A stretch of 42,349 nt of DNA from Burkholderiales bacterium (GTDB taxonomy: Bacteria; Pseudomonadota; Gammaproteobacteria; Burkholderiales; Burkholderiaceae_C): positions 1 to 42,349 of the forward strand of contig JANYJJ010000061.1 of NCBI GenBank assembly GCA_025358485.1, given 5' to 3'. Both the position numbers and the translations under genes were made by a program. Of this stretch, positions 7,834-16,708 are shown in pieces. Numbering within the stretch: the first letter of the stretch is position 1; each line of letters begins with the position of its first letter. The notes below the pieces were generated by a model. That model was not told the DNA's origin. It ran no database searches and worked only from the letters and a program-made list of their open reading frames with translations.

Positions 7834-8479
7834 ATGGAACTTTCAGTTTGGTTGACCTTTTTCGTGGCCGCTTGGGCCATCAGCATTTCCCCCGGTGCCG
7901 GCGCGGTGGCGGCCATGAGCGCGGGCCTGAACCACGGCTTCGCGCGCGGATACGTCATGACCGGCCGGTTTGATCTTGGGCATCTGGACACAGGTGCTGG
8001 TGGTGGGCTTCGGTTTGGGTGCGTTGATCGCAGCGTCGAGCGTGGCGTTTGCTGCGGTGAAGTGGCTGGGCGTGGCTTACTTGCTTTTCTTGGGCGTGCA
8101 GCAGTGGCGTGCGCCTGCGAAGCCGCTTGTTGTGAGTTCAGCCGCCGATCCGTTGCCAGGCAATCGGGCGCGTGTGGCTGCGTCCACCCTGATCTTGCGC
8201 GGTTGGATGATCAATGCCGTGAACCCCAAAGGAACCTTGTTTTTGCTGGCCGTGGTGCCGCAGTTTTTGGACTTGAGCCGCCCTTTGGGGCTGCGATATT
8301 TCGTGATCGGTGCGACCGTGGGTTTCACCGATTTGGTGGTGATGGCGGGCTACACCGCGCTGGCCGCCAAGGTGCTTCACATGCTGAAAACGCCGTCTCA
8401 AATGCGCCTGCTGAACCGGGTGTTTGGAAGTTTGTTTGTGGCGGCCGCGGTGCTGTTGGCCACATTTAAGAAAGCGTAG
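7834..8479 (+). pseudogene. LysE/RhtB-family amino acid exporter, frameshifted
   Basis: LysE/RhtB proteins export amino acids or related metabolites across the inner membrane. The first 43 or so codons in one frame read MELSVWLTFFVAAWAISISP with the family's helix 1 and GFARGY loop. From about 7965 the family sequence continues in the next frame (ILGIWTQVLVVGFGLG through TLFLLAVVPQFL to ATFKKA). Joined, the product is about 215 residues with the normal helices, so a single +1 change near 7955-7970 (GGCCGGTTTG) breaks the gene. There is no slippery heptamer, and programmed shifting is not known for this family. It is either a recent pseudogene or a sequencing error. Confidence 0.8.
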
Positions 8480-8498
8480 CCATTTCACTCCCGTGTGG

Positions 8499-8629
8499 CT
8501 CCCTCCCCTTGACGGGGAGGGTTGGGGTGAGGTGAGAGCGCTCAAGTAAATCCGTGGGTGTTCGACGCCTTCGACGCCTTCGACGTTTCCACCTCCTCCC
8601 TTGCCCTCCCCCGTCAAGGGTGAGGGAGT
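8499..8629. repeat. Dispersed palindromic repeat, inverted pair
   Basis: The left arm, 8499-8537, has CCCTCCCCTTGACGGGGAGG followed by TTGGGGTGAGGTGAGAG. The right arm, 8586-8629, has CCACCTCCTCCC and CCCTCCCCCGTCAAGGG in reverse orientation. Between them lies a 9-bp tandem repeat, TTCGACGCC, at 8561-8587. The element separates the convergent LysE-type and carotenoid oxygenase genes and could terminate both. Confidence 0.8.
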
Positions 8630-8636
8630 CAAGACC

Positions 8637-10163
8637 TCAAGCCCCAGCAAAGTGGCCGTGAAACCCAAAGGGCAATTTGTACGGCAGCGCGGCTTGCGCC
8701 ACCGGCCCGTCTTCGATGCGTGCGGCGTCCAACACATTCACTACCGTGACTTGGCGTTTCACATCGAAGGCAGTGCCTATCAGCCACGCATCCAACTCAC
8801 CCGCACGGCCCGGCTTGGGCACCAACAGGTGTTCTTCCACCACCAGGTTTTCACCGAAGTCAAAGCGCTTCAATTTGCCGCTGACCACATCCCGCATTTG
8901 CACGCCGTGGTAGCTGCCTTCTCTATCGGCGTAATCCATCCAAGACGACGTGCTGAGCAAGTGCTGCGCGGCCAGGCCCACACGCCGTGGATCAACTTGC
9001 GGGAACTCCACTTGGTCGTCCATGGCGGTCAGCGTGGCGCGGCCGGTGTTCAAATTCAGCTCCACCAATTGCGTGCTGGCGCTACCCGCTAGTGACGGCT
9101 CACCGCGCAGCACCGCCAGCGCGCCTTGCCGCAAGAACTTGGTGTGTGGTGAGCCCACAAAACTCAGGCTGACATTGCCGTCAGTGCGCTCAAAGGCGTT
9201 TCCCACATGAAAGACCATTTGCGCGGGCAGCTCGAACACGCGGCGCTGGCTGAGGTCGTCTTTGCGCATCACCAAAATGCGCAGCGGCTCTGCGGTGTCG
9301 AGCGCAAAAGCTTGCTCGGCCCCGCCGCTGCGCAGCGCTTCAAAATTCAGTTTGACGGGTGGCAGCGGCACCACCAAGAACTGGTCGGTGACGGCCATGT
9401 CGTGCACCATGCCACCTGCGTATGGCGAGGCACCAATCTTCGCGTCCACCAAATTGCCATGGGGGTCAAGGTGCCAAGCAATCAGGTGGTTTCCGAAGCT
9501 GCCGATGTTCCACAAATGCCCATTCACATCGCGCTTGGGATGCGCCGAAAACGGCACCTGTTCCAAGCCGGCTTTCCAAACAACGGGGCCGCGGGTGGAC
9601 AGGTCAGAAGCATTCAATTCATAGGCCGAGCCACCTTCCCACAAGGCCATCAAACGGCCGCCGTGTTCGATCACACTGGTGTTGGCGGGGTTCAAAGAAT
9701 CGGGGCCTTGCAGCGGAACGTCGCTCGGGATGTAAGACCCAAACGCGCTGTAAACAAACTTGCCCGCTTTTTGTTCGGTGAGCAATTTGTTCGTGCGCAC
9801 CAGCGCACCGCGGTGGGCCACTTTGCCGCCGCCGATGGTGAATTGCTGCACCATGCCGTCGCCGTCAAACCAGTGCTGATAGCGCTGGCCGCCGCGCTCG
9901 AACAAGGCCGGGCCGTTGCGATAAAAGCGGCCGTTCAATTCAGCTGGCCAGCGGCCGGTGACGGTGAGGGACTCGCAGCGCAAATCACCGGTGAAGTCAC
10001 TCACTCCTTTGTAGGGCGTGAGGGACGGGTGCTTCAAGACGTTGACGTCAAAGTCGGCGGCAGTTGCAGCGCCCACCGTTTGAGCGAAGGACGGTAGCGC
10101 TTGCAGCGATGCCATTGCGGTGGAGGTTTGAACAAAGGCACGTACAAATTCACGGCGGTTCAT
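8637..10163 (-). CDS. Carotenoid oxygenase family protein, Tat-exported
   Basis: Carotenoid/stilbene cleavage oxygenases are seven-bladed propellers with a non-haem Fe(II) held by four histidines; they cut a C=C bond in apocarotenoids or lignin-derived stilbenes. The 508-residue protein has all four in family context: H208 (FSAHPKRD), H254 (MVHDMAV), H319 (VFHVGNAFE) and H502 (GFHGHF). It begins MNRREFVRAFVQTST, a twin-arginine-like signal ending near SFAQ, so it is probably exported folded with its iron. It lies 22 bp after the DUF2141 gene on the same strand, likely an operon. The substrate cannot be read from sequence; no carotenoid synthesis genes are in the window. Confidence 0.9.
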   Translation of the reverse strand: MNRREFVRAFVQTSTAMASLQALPSFAQTVGAATAADFDVNVLKHPSLTPYKGVSDFTGDLRCESLTVTGRWPAELNGRFYRNGPALFERGGQRYQHWFDGDGMVQQFTIGGGKVAHRGALVRTNKLLTEQKAGKFVYSAFGSYIPSDVPLQGPDSLNPANTSVIEHGGRLMALWEGGSAYELNASDLSTRGPVVWKAGLEQVPFSAHPKRDVNGHLWNIGSFGNHLIAWHLDPHGNLVDAKIGASPYAGGMVHDMAVTDQFLVVPLPPVKLNFEALRSGGAEQAFALDTAEPLRILVMRKDDLSQRRVFELPAQMVFHVGNAFERTDGNVSLSFVGSPHTKFLRQGALAVLRGEPSLAGSASTQLVELNLNTGRATLTAMDDQVEFPQVDPRRVGLAAQHLLSTSSWMDYADREGSYHGVQMRDVVSGKLKRFDFGENLVVEEHLLVPKPGRAGELDAWLIGTAFDVKRQVTVVNVLDAARIEDGPVAQAALPYKLPFGFHGHFAGA

Positions 10164-10185
10164 GGTCGGGCTCCTGGGTGTGAAT

Positions 10186-10638
10186 TCACTTCGACAACAT
10201 CACAACGATGGGTTTGCCGTCGGCAGGCAAAGCCACGGAGGCTGCTGCCCAATTTGGCGGGCCGAAGTTGCTCGGCTTGCCCGACGACCCCCAGGGCTCG
10301 CTGGGGATGCCCAAGATGTTGCTGTCCATCTTGCCGTTGTCGTTGATGTCTTGAAACATCATCAAGGCCACGTGGGTGGCCACCGCAGGCAAACACACGG
10401 AAAAACTCAGCGTCTCAGCTGTCGTTTTGAGTTGCATGGCGGCGGCGGGCTTCTTGTTGAATTCAGCCTCACTGGTGTAGGCCACGACCATCAGCGTGCC
10501 CTGTGTGGGGCGCACATTGCGCACCTCAACAGGGGCGCAGGTTTGCGCCGTGGCGGCGGCGCTGAAGACAGCGAACAAAACAGCGGCAGCGGCGGTGGCT
10601 GTGGCTGTGGCTGTGGTGGTGGTCGGCAGGTATTTCAT
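10186..10638 (-). CDS. DUF2141 secreted protein
   Basis: The 150-residue protein has a Sec-type signal of about 31 residues ending TAQ, then a DUF2141 domain with the hallmark FQDINDNGKMDSNILGIP (Asp/Asn-rich loop, possible Ca2+ site) and EPWGSSGKPSNFGPP. The domain is predicted to be a small beta-sandwich of unknown function. The signal hydrophobic core contains a Thr-Ala repeat (TATATA) made by a 6-bp GTGGCT tandem at 10595-10612. It precedes the exported carotenoid oxygenase by 22 bp, so the two may act together outside the cytoplasm; this is inference from context. Confidence 0.85.
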   Translation of the reverse strand: MKYLPTTTTATATATAAAAVLFAVFSAAATAQTCAPVEVRNVRPTQGTLMVVAYTSEAEFNKKPAAAMQLKTTAETLSFSVCLPAVATHVALMMFQDINDNGKMDSNILGIPSEPWGSSGKPSNFGPPNWAAASVALPADGKPIVVMLSK

Positions 10639-10771
10639 GAAGGGCTTTCAGGGGTGAATGACGACGTCAGTGTCGGTTTCGGCGTCGCTGCATGACAGCG
10701 GCTTGCGACGAAACGGTGAAGCTGGGCGTGAAAGGTCTGGTTTGCGGCGTGAAATGAATGCCTGCTTGCGA

Positions 10772-11185
10772 TCAATCTCCCACCACTTTGCCGCGCGACG
10801 CTTTGGTCACCGAGCGCTGACTCTTGCCTTCGAGTCGGCGCTGCTTTGAGCCGTAAGTCGGCTTGGTGGCGCGACGTGCGCGTGGCGGCACGGCGACGCT
10901 GTTCACCAGTTCTTGCAAGCGCGCCATGGCATCAGCGCGGTTCATGTCTTGGCTGCGCGTGCGCTGCGCCTTGATCACCATAACACCGTCGGCGGTGATG
11001 CGCTGGTCACGCAGCGCCATCAAGCGTTCTTTGATGGCGTCGGGCAGGCTGGAGGCGTTGATGTCAAAGCGCAAATGCACCGCGCTCGACACCTTGTTGA
11101 CGTTTTGCCCGCCCGCGCCTTGGGCGCGGATGGCGGTGAACTCCACTTCGGATTCAGACAGTTGCCAGCTCGGCGCGTCGTTCAT
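10772..11185 (-). CDS. arfB: Alternative ribosome-rescue factor B
   Basis: ArfB (YaeJ) is a codon-independent peptidyl-tRNA hydrolase that frees ribosomes stalled at mRNA ends. The 137-residue protein has the release-factor catalytic loop AQGAGGQNVNK (GGQ at 25-27) and a basic C-terminal tail (KPTYGSKQRRLEGK to RGKVV), which in the family inserts into the empty mRNA channel. It begins 6 bp after the alr stop, so the two are co-transcribed. The 130 bp between its end and the DUF2141 gene show no gene. Confidence 0.95.
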   Translation of the reverse strand: MNDAPSWQLSESEVEFTAIRAQGAGGQNVNKVSSAVHLRFDINASSLPDAIKERLMALRDQRITADGVMVIKAQRTRSQDMNRADAMARLQELVNSVAVPPRARRATKPTYGSKQRRLEGKSQRSVTKASRGKVVGD

Positions 11186-11191
11186 TGCAAA

Positions 11192-12295
11192 TCAAACCAA
11201 TAGCACCGGCACGCGCTGCGCCAAGGCGCACATCAGCTCATAGCCCACGGTGCCCGCAGCGTGCGCCACTTCGTCGATGGGGAGCACCGCGCCATGGGGG
11301 CTGCAGCCCCACAACGTGACTTCGCTGCCCACGCTTGCGTCTGCCACGGCGCTGAGATCAACCGTGACCATGTCCATCGACACGCGCCCGACCAGCCGCG
11401 TGCGCACGCCGTTCACCAACACCGGCGTGCCTGTGGGTGCGACGCGCGGATAGCCGTCGGCGTAACCGCATGCCGCCACGCCGATGCGCATGGCCTGAGG
11501 CGCGGTGAAGGCGCTGCCGTAGCCAACGCAGTCGCCGGCTTTCAAGTCTTGTGTGGCGATGAGTTCGCAGCGCAAAGTCATGGTGGGTTGCAAGGCCCAG
11601 TCATGGATGCTGTGCGCGGGGAAGTCGGGCGACGAGCCGTACAGCAAGATGCCGGGACGCACCCAATCGGCGGCCACGGCTTCGTCTGTGAAGTTCAAGG
11701 TGGCTGCGCTGTTGCTGAGCGACCGCGCCCCGGGCAGCTCGGCGGTGGTGGCTTCAAAGACTTCGCGCTGACCGACGATGCCGATGGGCCCGTCGGACGT
11801 GATGTCAGCATTCGCAAAGTGCGTCATCAGGGTGATGCTCTCGACCTGCGTCAAACCCGACAGCCGCAGCCATGCGCCGCGATACGCCGCGGGCGTGAAG
11901 CCAAGGCGGTTCATGCCGCTGTTCATCTTCAAGAACACCGTCTGAGGGCGGTTGGTTTTGTGCGCGGCCAGCCAGTCGATTTGCGCTTCGCAGTGCACGG
12001 TGTGCCACAGGTCCAAGCGCGAACAGGCCTCCAGGTCGCGCGCATCGAAGCAACCTTCCAACAACAGAATTGGGCCGCGCCAGCCGAGGTCGCGCAGGAT
12101 TTGCGCTTCAGCGATGTCAAGCAGCGCGAAGCCGTCAGCGCCTTGCAGGCCAGCGTAGGCGCGCGCCACGCCGTGCCCGTAGGCATTGGCTTTCACCACC
12201 GCCCACGCTTTGGCCTGCGGCGCGGCCTGCCGTGCGCGCTTCAAGTTGTGCGCCAAGGCGTCGGTGTGGATGAGGGCGGAAATGGGACGGGGCAT
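11192..12295 (-). CDS. alr: Alanine racemase
   Basis: Alanine racemase interconverts L- and D-alanine with PLP and supplies D-alanine for peptidoglycan. The 367-residue protein is of normal length. K35 in [10 protein letters not shown] is the PLP lysine, and Tyr in [10 protein letters not shown] is the second catalytic base. [14 protein letters not shown] and the C-terminal beta domain follow. The start at 12295 (MPRPISALI) is chosen over 12409 because the family begins there and upstream codons are not conserved-looking. arfB follows directly. The 292-bp region shared with the divergent lplT (12296-12587) should hold both promoters; I see no convincing -35/-10 pair. Confidence 0.94.
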   Translation of the reverse strand: MPRPISALIHTDALAHNLKRARQAAPQAKAWAVVKANAYGHGVARAYAGLQGADGFALLDIAEAQILRDLGWRGPILLLEGCFDARDLEACSRLDLWHTVHCEAQIDWLAAHKTNRPQTVFLKMNSGMNRLGFTPAAYRGAWLRLSGLTQVESITLMTHFANADITSDGPIGIVGQREVFEATTAELPGARSLSNSAATLNFTDEAVAADWVRPGILLYGSSPDFPAHSIHDWALQPTMTLRCELIATQDLKAGDCVGYGSAFTAPQAMRIGVAACGYADGYPRVAPTGTPVLVNGVRTRLVGRVSMDMVTVDLSAVADASVGSEVTLWGCSPHGAVLPIDEVAHAAGTVGYELMCALAQRVPVLLV

Positions 12296-12587
12296 GGTGG
12301 CGAATTTGCTGCGTTTGCGGCTCGCTGTGAAGGCTAAGTGGCACTCTGAGTGTGCGGATTCTGGCGCACCCTGCATTCGCGGGAGCAGCAGCCTCTTCAC
12401 TCGCTTCACCCCATGCTATAAACCGCGCCGCAGGTGGATACTGCACGCGCAGCGGTTGAAAGTTGGCCTACTGGTCAACCCCTAGTTTGTAAAGACAGGA
12501 TCAGCGCTTTCATCGCTTAAAGGCAGTATCGGCACGACGCCCCCACATGACGTTCACATCGGTTCCAAGGCAGCGCGCTCAGAGCGA

Positions 12588-13865
12588 ATGAAAAAAGGTT
12601 TCTACACCATCATGTCGGCACAGTTTGTCAGCTCCTTGGCTGACAACGCGGTGTTGGTGGCCGCCATAGAGCTGCTTAAAACTTCGGGCGCGCCTGCCTG
12701 GCAAGTGCCAGCCTTGGGTTCGATGTTTGCGCTGTTCTACGTCGTGCTCGCGCCTTTTTTGGGAGCCTTTGCCGACGCCGTGCCCAAAGGCAAGGTGATG
12801 TTCCTTGCCAATGCCATCAAGGTGGTGGGGTGCTTGATGATGTTGTTTGGCACGCACCCTCTGATGTCCTACGCCATCATTGGTTTGGGCGCGGCGGCTT
12901 ACTCACCGGCCAAGTACGGAATTTTGACCGAGCTGTTGCCCAACTCGCAATTGGTCAAGGCCAACGGCTGGGTTGAAGGGCTGACGATTTTGTCCATCAT
13001 TTTTGGCGTGGTGTTTGGCGGCCAATTGGTGGGCAAAACCGTGTCCACCTATTTGCTGGGCTTTGATCTTCCTGTTTTCGACACGGGCATCGACACCGCA
13101 CCCGAAGCCGCCATTTCAGTCATTGTTTTTTTCTACGCCATTGCAGCGCTGTTCAACTTGCGCATCCCGCGCACCGAGGCTCCGTTGCAGCCGCTGCCCT
13201 ACAGCTTGACGACCTTGGTGCGCGAGTTTTCCAGTTGCAACGCGCGCTTGTGGAGCGACAAGCTGGGCCAAATTTCGCTGGCCACGACCACCTTGTTTTG
13301 GGGCGTGCTGGGCAATGTGCGCATCATTGTGTTTGCCTGGGCCGCGGCCGCTTTGGGCTACTCGACCACACAAGCGTCCACCCTCGTTGGCGTGGTCGCC
13401 ATAGGCACAGCCGCTGGCGCTGTTTATGCATCCCTGCGCATGAAGTTGGACCAAGCCACCAGCGTGATTCCGCTGGGCATTGCGATGGGCGTGTTGCTCA
13501 TAGGCTTGAACTTCATCACCAACGTGTATTGGGCCGCGCCCTTCTTCATTTTCTTGGGTGCCATTGGCGGCTATTTGGTGGTGCCGATGAATGCACTGCT
13601 GCAACACCGAGGTCACAACCTGATGGGCGCAGGCCGTTCGATTGCCGTGCAGAACTTCAACGAACAAGCCTGCATCTTGGCCATGGGCGCGTTCTATGCG
13701 GGCATGACGAAATGGGGCTTGTCGGCGTTTGTCGCCATCACCATTTTTGGCCTCACCATTGCAGTCACTATGACCGTGATCCGCCAATGGCATCTGAGCA
13801 ACTGCGTGAAGCACAAGGACGAAGTGGAACATTTGCTTGCCCTGGCGCGCAGCGACACACATTGA
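12588..13865 (+). CDS. lplT: Lysophospholipid transporter LplT
   Basis: LplT flips lysophospholipids, mainly lysoPE and lysoPG, from the outer to the inner leaflet of the inner membrane for re-acylation. The 425-residue protein is a major facilitator family member with about 12 helices and the LplT-type start FYTIMSAQFVSSLADNAVL, then SPAKYGILTELLP and NGWVEGLTILSI. In enterobacteria lplT adjoins the acyltransferase gene aas; none is present here. The 3' end, including the stop codon, lies in a 24-bp tandem repeat that also supplies possible start codons for the following permease gene. Confidence 0.92.
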   Translation: MKKGFYTIMSAQFVSSLADNAVLVAAIELLKTSGAPAWQVPALGSMFALFYVVLAPFLGAFADAVPKGKVMFLANAIKVVGCLMMLFGTHPLMSYAIIGLGAAAYSPAKYGILTELLPNSQLVKANGWVEGLTILSIIFGVVFGGQLVGKTVSTYLLGFDLPVFDTGIDTAPEAAISVIVFFYAIAALFNLRIPRTEAPLQPLPYSLTTLVREFSSCNARLWSDKLGQISLATTTLFWGVLGNVRIIVFAWAAAALGYSTTQASTLVGVVAIGTAAGAVYASLRMKLDQATSVIPLGIAMGVLLIGLNFITNVYWAAPFFIFLGAIGGYLVVPMNALLQHRGHNLMGAGRSIAVQNFNEQACILAMGAFYAGMTKWGLSAFVAITIFGLTIAVTMTVIRQWHLSNCVKHKDEVEHLLALARSDTH

Positions 13866-13905
13866 CCTCCGCGCAGCGACACACACTGACCTCCGCGCAG
13901 CGACA
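13846..13905 (+). repeat. 24-bp tandem repeat across a gene junction
   Basis: Two full copies (13846-13869 and 13870-13893, one mismatch) and a half copy (13894-13905) of a unit starting CGCGCAGCGACACACA. The lplT stop lies in copy one; the repeat is also in frame with the next permease gene if that starts upstream. Confidence 0.92.
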
Positions 13906-13914
13906 ATCCCGGCG

Positions 13915-14811
13915 GTGCCTGCCGTCCGACTCAACCTCCCCGTTTTAGCTCTGCTCTTCAACGCCCTTGTGTGGGGCGCGTCGTGGTGGCCGTTTCGCCA
14001 ACTGCAAGCCATGGGCTTGCACCCGCTGTGGGCCACGGTGTTGATCTACTTGGTCGCCGTCGTGTTGATCGTGGCGTGGCGACCGAAGGCTCTGCTGGAA
14101 GTGCTGCGCACCCCGTCGCTGTGGGTGCTGATGCTGGCGGCTGGGGCCACCAACGCCACCTTCAATTGGGGCGTGGTGATAGGTGACGTGGTGCGCGTCG
14201 TGCTGCTGTTTTATTTGATGCCGCTGTGGAGCGTGTTGCTGGCGCGCGTGCTGCTGCATGAGCGCATCACCACCGCCGCCGCATGGCGCGTTTTTCTGGC
14301 GTTGGTGGGTGCCGCCGTGGTGCTGTGGCCCGATCAAACCATCAGCCTCCAAACACTGCCCTTGCCGAACTCTTTGCCCGATTGGTTGGGCGTGCTGGGC
14401 GGCTTCAGCTTTGCCTTGAACAACGTCATGCTGCGGCGCGAAGCGCATCGCGCTGAAGAGGCGCGAGCCTTGGCCATGTTTGGCGGCGGGATGGTGGTGG
14501 CAGGTGTGCTGGCCTTGATGTTGGCTTGGCAAGGCCAAGTTCCGTGGCCGCCCGCCGCCGCGCCGTCATGGATGCTGTTGGCGCTGCTCATGACGGGGCT
14601 GTTTCTGACCGGCAACTTGGCCTTGCAATATGGCGCCGCGCGCCTGCGTGCCAATGTGACGGCGGTTGTGCTGGTCAGCGAGGTGGTCGTGGCCTCAGGC
14701 ACGGCCGTGGCCTTTGGCGCGGGCACGCTGAACGCGCAGTTGTGGGTGGGCGGCTGCTTGATTGTTTTGGCATCGCTGCTGGCCGCCGTGCAAAGCCCAA
14801 GCGAGCACTGA
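13915..14811 (+). CDS. EamA/DMT-family permease
   Basis: The 298-residue protein has two EamA domains of five helices each, the drug/metabolite transporter layout: NALVWGASWWPFRQL opens helix 1, and the second half starts near GVLGGFSFALNNVMLRREA. Substrates in the family range from amino acids to nucleotides and cannot be assigned. The start is uncertain. GTG at 13915 puts helix 1 at the N terminus; the alternative ATG at 13837 would overlap lplT and add 26 residues made mostly by the tandem repeat (RAATHIDL type). Neither has a good ribosome-binding site, so translation may be coupled to lplT. Confidence 0.85.
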   Translation: MPAVRLNLPVLALLFNALVWGASWWPFRQLQAMGLHPLWATVLIYLVAVVLIVAWRPKALLEVLRTPSLWVLMLAAGATNATFNWGVVIGDVVRVVLLFYLMPLWSVLLARVLLHERITTAAAWRVFLALVGAAVVLWPDQTISLQTLPLPNSLPDWLGVLGGFSFALNNVMLRREAHRAEEARALAMFGGGMVVAGVLALMLAWQGQVPWPPAAAPSWMLLALLMTGLFLTGNLALQYGAARLRANVTAVVLVSEVVVASGTAVAFGAGTLNAQLWVGGCLIVLASLLAAVQSPSEH

Positions 14812-14871
14812 AAACCGCGCAGGCCGCTACCATCGCGCCGCGCCAGTACCTTCATCCAACGGAGTCCCATC

Positions 14872-15366
14872 ATGAGCACACCCACCAGCATTTACGATTT
14901 TGAAGCGACCTCCATCGACGGCAAAACCGCCTCGCTCGCGTCGCAGCGTGGCAAAGTTTTGCTCATCGTCAACACCGCCAGCGCTTGCGGCTTCACGCCG
15001 CAATTCGGTGGCTTGGAAGCCCTTTGGAAAAGCCTGGGCGCAAAGGGCCTGAGCGTGGTCGGCTTCCCCAGCAATGAATTTGGCGCGCAAGACCCCGGCA
15101 GCGATTCAGAAATCTCTTCGTTTTGCCAAATCAACTACGGCGTCAGCTTTCCCATGATGGCCAAGGTCAACGTGAACGGTGCCAACGCGCACCCGTTGTG
15201 GAAGTGGTTGACGAAGGAAGCGCCAGGCCTGTTGGGCAGCCAAGCGGTGAAATGGAACTTCACCAAATTCTTGGTCGGCAAAGACGGCCAAGTCATCAAG
15301 CGCTATGCCCCCACCGACACGCCCGAATCCATGCGCGCCGACATCGAGCGTGCGTTGGCTGCTTGA
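14872..15366 (+). CDS. Glutathione peroxidase family, Cys type
   Basis: These thiol peroxidases reduce H2O2 and lipid hydroperoxides; non-selenium bacterial forms often use thioredoxin rather than glutathione. The 164-residue protein has the peroxidatic C39 in NTASACGFTPQ, Q73 in the FGAQ segment, and W128-N129 in VKWNFTKFLV, completing the catalytic tetrad. C85 in SSFCQINYG is placed as the resolving cysteine, which favours thioredoxin dependence. No signal peptide is present, so it is cytosolic. The aminotransferase gene starts 14 bp after its stop. Confidence 0.93.
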   Translation: MSTPTSIYDFEATSIDGKTASLASQRGKVLLIVNTASACGFTPQFGGLEALWKSLGAKGLSVVGFPSNEFGAQDPGSDSEISSFCQINYGVSFPMMAKVNVNGANAHPLWKWLTKEAPGLLGSQAVKWNFTKFLVGKDGQVIKRYAPTDTPESMRADIERALAA

Positions 15367-15380
15367 TCCCTGGCTTGAGC

Positions 15381-16601
15381 ATGTTCCAACACATCGAGCC
15401 CTACGCAGGCGACCCCATCCTCACGCTGAACGAAGCCTTCGGCAAAGACCCACGGCCTCACAAAATCAACCTGAGCATCGGCATTTACTTCGACGACGCA
15501 GGCAAGTTGCCCGTGATGCGCGCCGTGCGCGAGGCCGAAACCGCCATGCTGCAAAGCATCGGCCCACGCTCCTATCAACCCATGGAAGGTGCGGCCAACT
15601 ACCGCAGCGCGGTGCAACAACTGCTGTTCGGCGCAGACCACGAAGCCGTGCTCAGCAAGCGCATCGCCACCGTGCAAACCATCGGCGGCTCGGGCGGCTT
15701 GAAAGTTGGCGGCGACTTTTTAAAGCGCTACTTCCCCCACGCCCCTGTGTGGGTCAGCGACCCGACTTGGGACAACCACCGCGCCATGTTTGAGGGCGCA
15801 GGCTTTGCCGTCAACACCTACCCGTACTACGACGCCGCCACAGGCGCGCTGAACTTTGCAGGCATGCTGCAAGTGTTCAAAGGTGACGGCGATGTAAAAA
15901 ACAGCAGCGCGATTGCCGCAGGCAGCATCGTCCTGATGCACGCTTGTTGCCACAACCCCACCGGCGTCGACTTGAACGCGGCGCAGTGGGCCGAATTGAT
16001 CCCCGTCATCAAAGCGCGCGGCCTCATTCCTTACCTCGACATCGCTTACCAAGGCTTCGGCGACGGCATCGCGGAAGACACCTTTGCCTTGCAAGCGCTC
16101 ACCGCGGCAGGCATCAGCTTCTTCTGCGCCAGCTCGTTTTCCAAAAGCTTCTCGCTTTACGGCGAACGTTGCGGCGCGCTCAGCGTGGTGTGCCCCGACG
16201 CCGCGCAAGCCGAACTGGTGCTCGGTCAAATGCGCGCCACCGTGCGCAAGAACTACAGCAGCCCACCGACCCACGGTGGCCAGATCATTGCGCGCGTGCT
16301 GCAAACCCCGGCGCTGCACGCGCAGTGGGCCAATGAGTTGAGCGGCATGCGCGAGCGCATCAAACTCATGCGCCAACGCCTGCATGCGGTGCTGCAGGCC
16401 AAGCTGCCGGGCAAAGACTTCAGCTACTTTCTGACGCAGCGCGGCATGTTCAGCTACACAGGCTTGTCGGCAGAGCAAGTGGACAGACTGCGCGAAGACC
16501 ACGCCGTCTATCTGGTGCGCTCAGGTCGCATGTGCGTGGCGGGTCTGAACTCAGGCAATGTCGAAGCCACGGCGGTGGCGATGGCGGCGGTGTTGGCGTA
16601 G
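15381..16601 (+). CDS. tyrB: Aromatic amino acid / aspartate aminotransferase
   Basis: This 406-residue class I PLP enzyme transfers amino groups between glutamate and aromatic 2-oxo acids or oxaloacetate. Key residues are visible: W130 (DPTWDNH), N192 (CCHNPTG), D220 and Y223 (LDIAYQGFGDG), the Schiff-base K255 (SSFSKSFSLYGERCG) with R263, and a late Arg in SGRMCVAGLN that binds the substrate carboxylate. The TyrB/AspC subgroup is clear; which keto acid dominates is not. The start at 15381 is chosen because the open frame further upstream (to 15123) overlaps the peroxidase gene out of frame. A strong terminator follows. Confidence 0.9.
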   Translation: MFQHIEPYAGDPILTLNEAFGKDPRPHKINLSIGIYFDDAGKLPVMRAVREAETAMLQSIGPRSYQPMEGAANYRSAVQQLLFGADHEAVLSKRIATVQTIGGSGGLKVGGDFLKRYFPHAPVWVSDPTWDNHRAMFEGAGFAVNTYPYYDAATGALNFAGMLQVFKGDGDVKNSSAIAAGSIVLMHACCHNPTGVDLNAAQWAELIPVIKARGLIPYLDIAYQGFGDGIAEDTFALQALTAAGISFFCASSFSKSFSLYGERCGALSVVCPDAAQAELVLGQMRATVRKNYSSPPTHGGQIIARVLQTPALHAQWANELSGMRERIKLMRQRLHAVLQAKLPGKDFSYFLTQRGMFSYTGLSAEQVDRLREDHAVYLVRSGRMCVAGLNSGNVEATAVAMAAVLA

Positions 16602-16646
16602 GGCACAGGTTTGGGTCTGCGGGTTTCGCACCGCGACCGCGCATAA

Positions 16647-16675
16647 AAAAAGCCGGTGCATCGCACCGGCTTTTT
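16647..16675. terminator. Bidirectional intrinsic terminator
   Basis: A 13-bp perfect stem, AAAAAGCCGGTGC with its complement, closes a 3-base ATC loop. Runs of A on one side and T on the other let it act on both strands. It lies 45 bp after the tyrB stop and 33 bp after the convergent SWIB gene's stop. Confidence 0.93.
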
Positions 16676-16708
16676 CAATTCGATCCGTGAGGATCGAAAA
16701 ACTTCAGC

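Noticed and set aside
7834..8479. Programmed frameshifting in the LysE-type gene
   Set aside because: There is no slippery heptamer or downstream pseudoknot that I can see, and the family is not known to use recoding.
15123..15380. A longer N terminus for the aminotransferase
   Set aside because: The extension overlaps the glutathione peroxidase gene in another frame and does not resemble the family; the ATG at 15381 matches the usual start.
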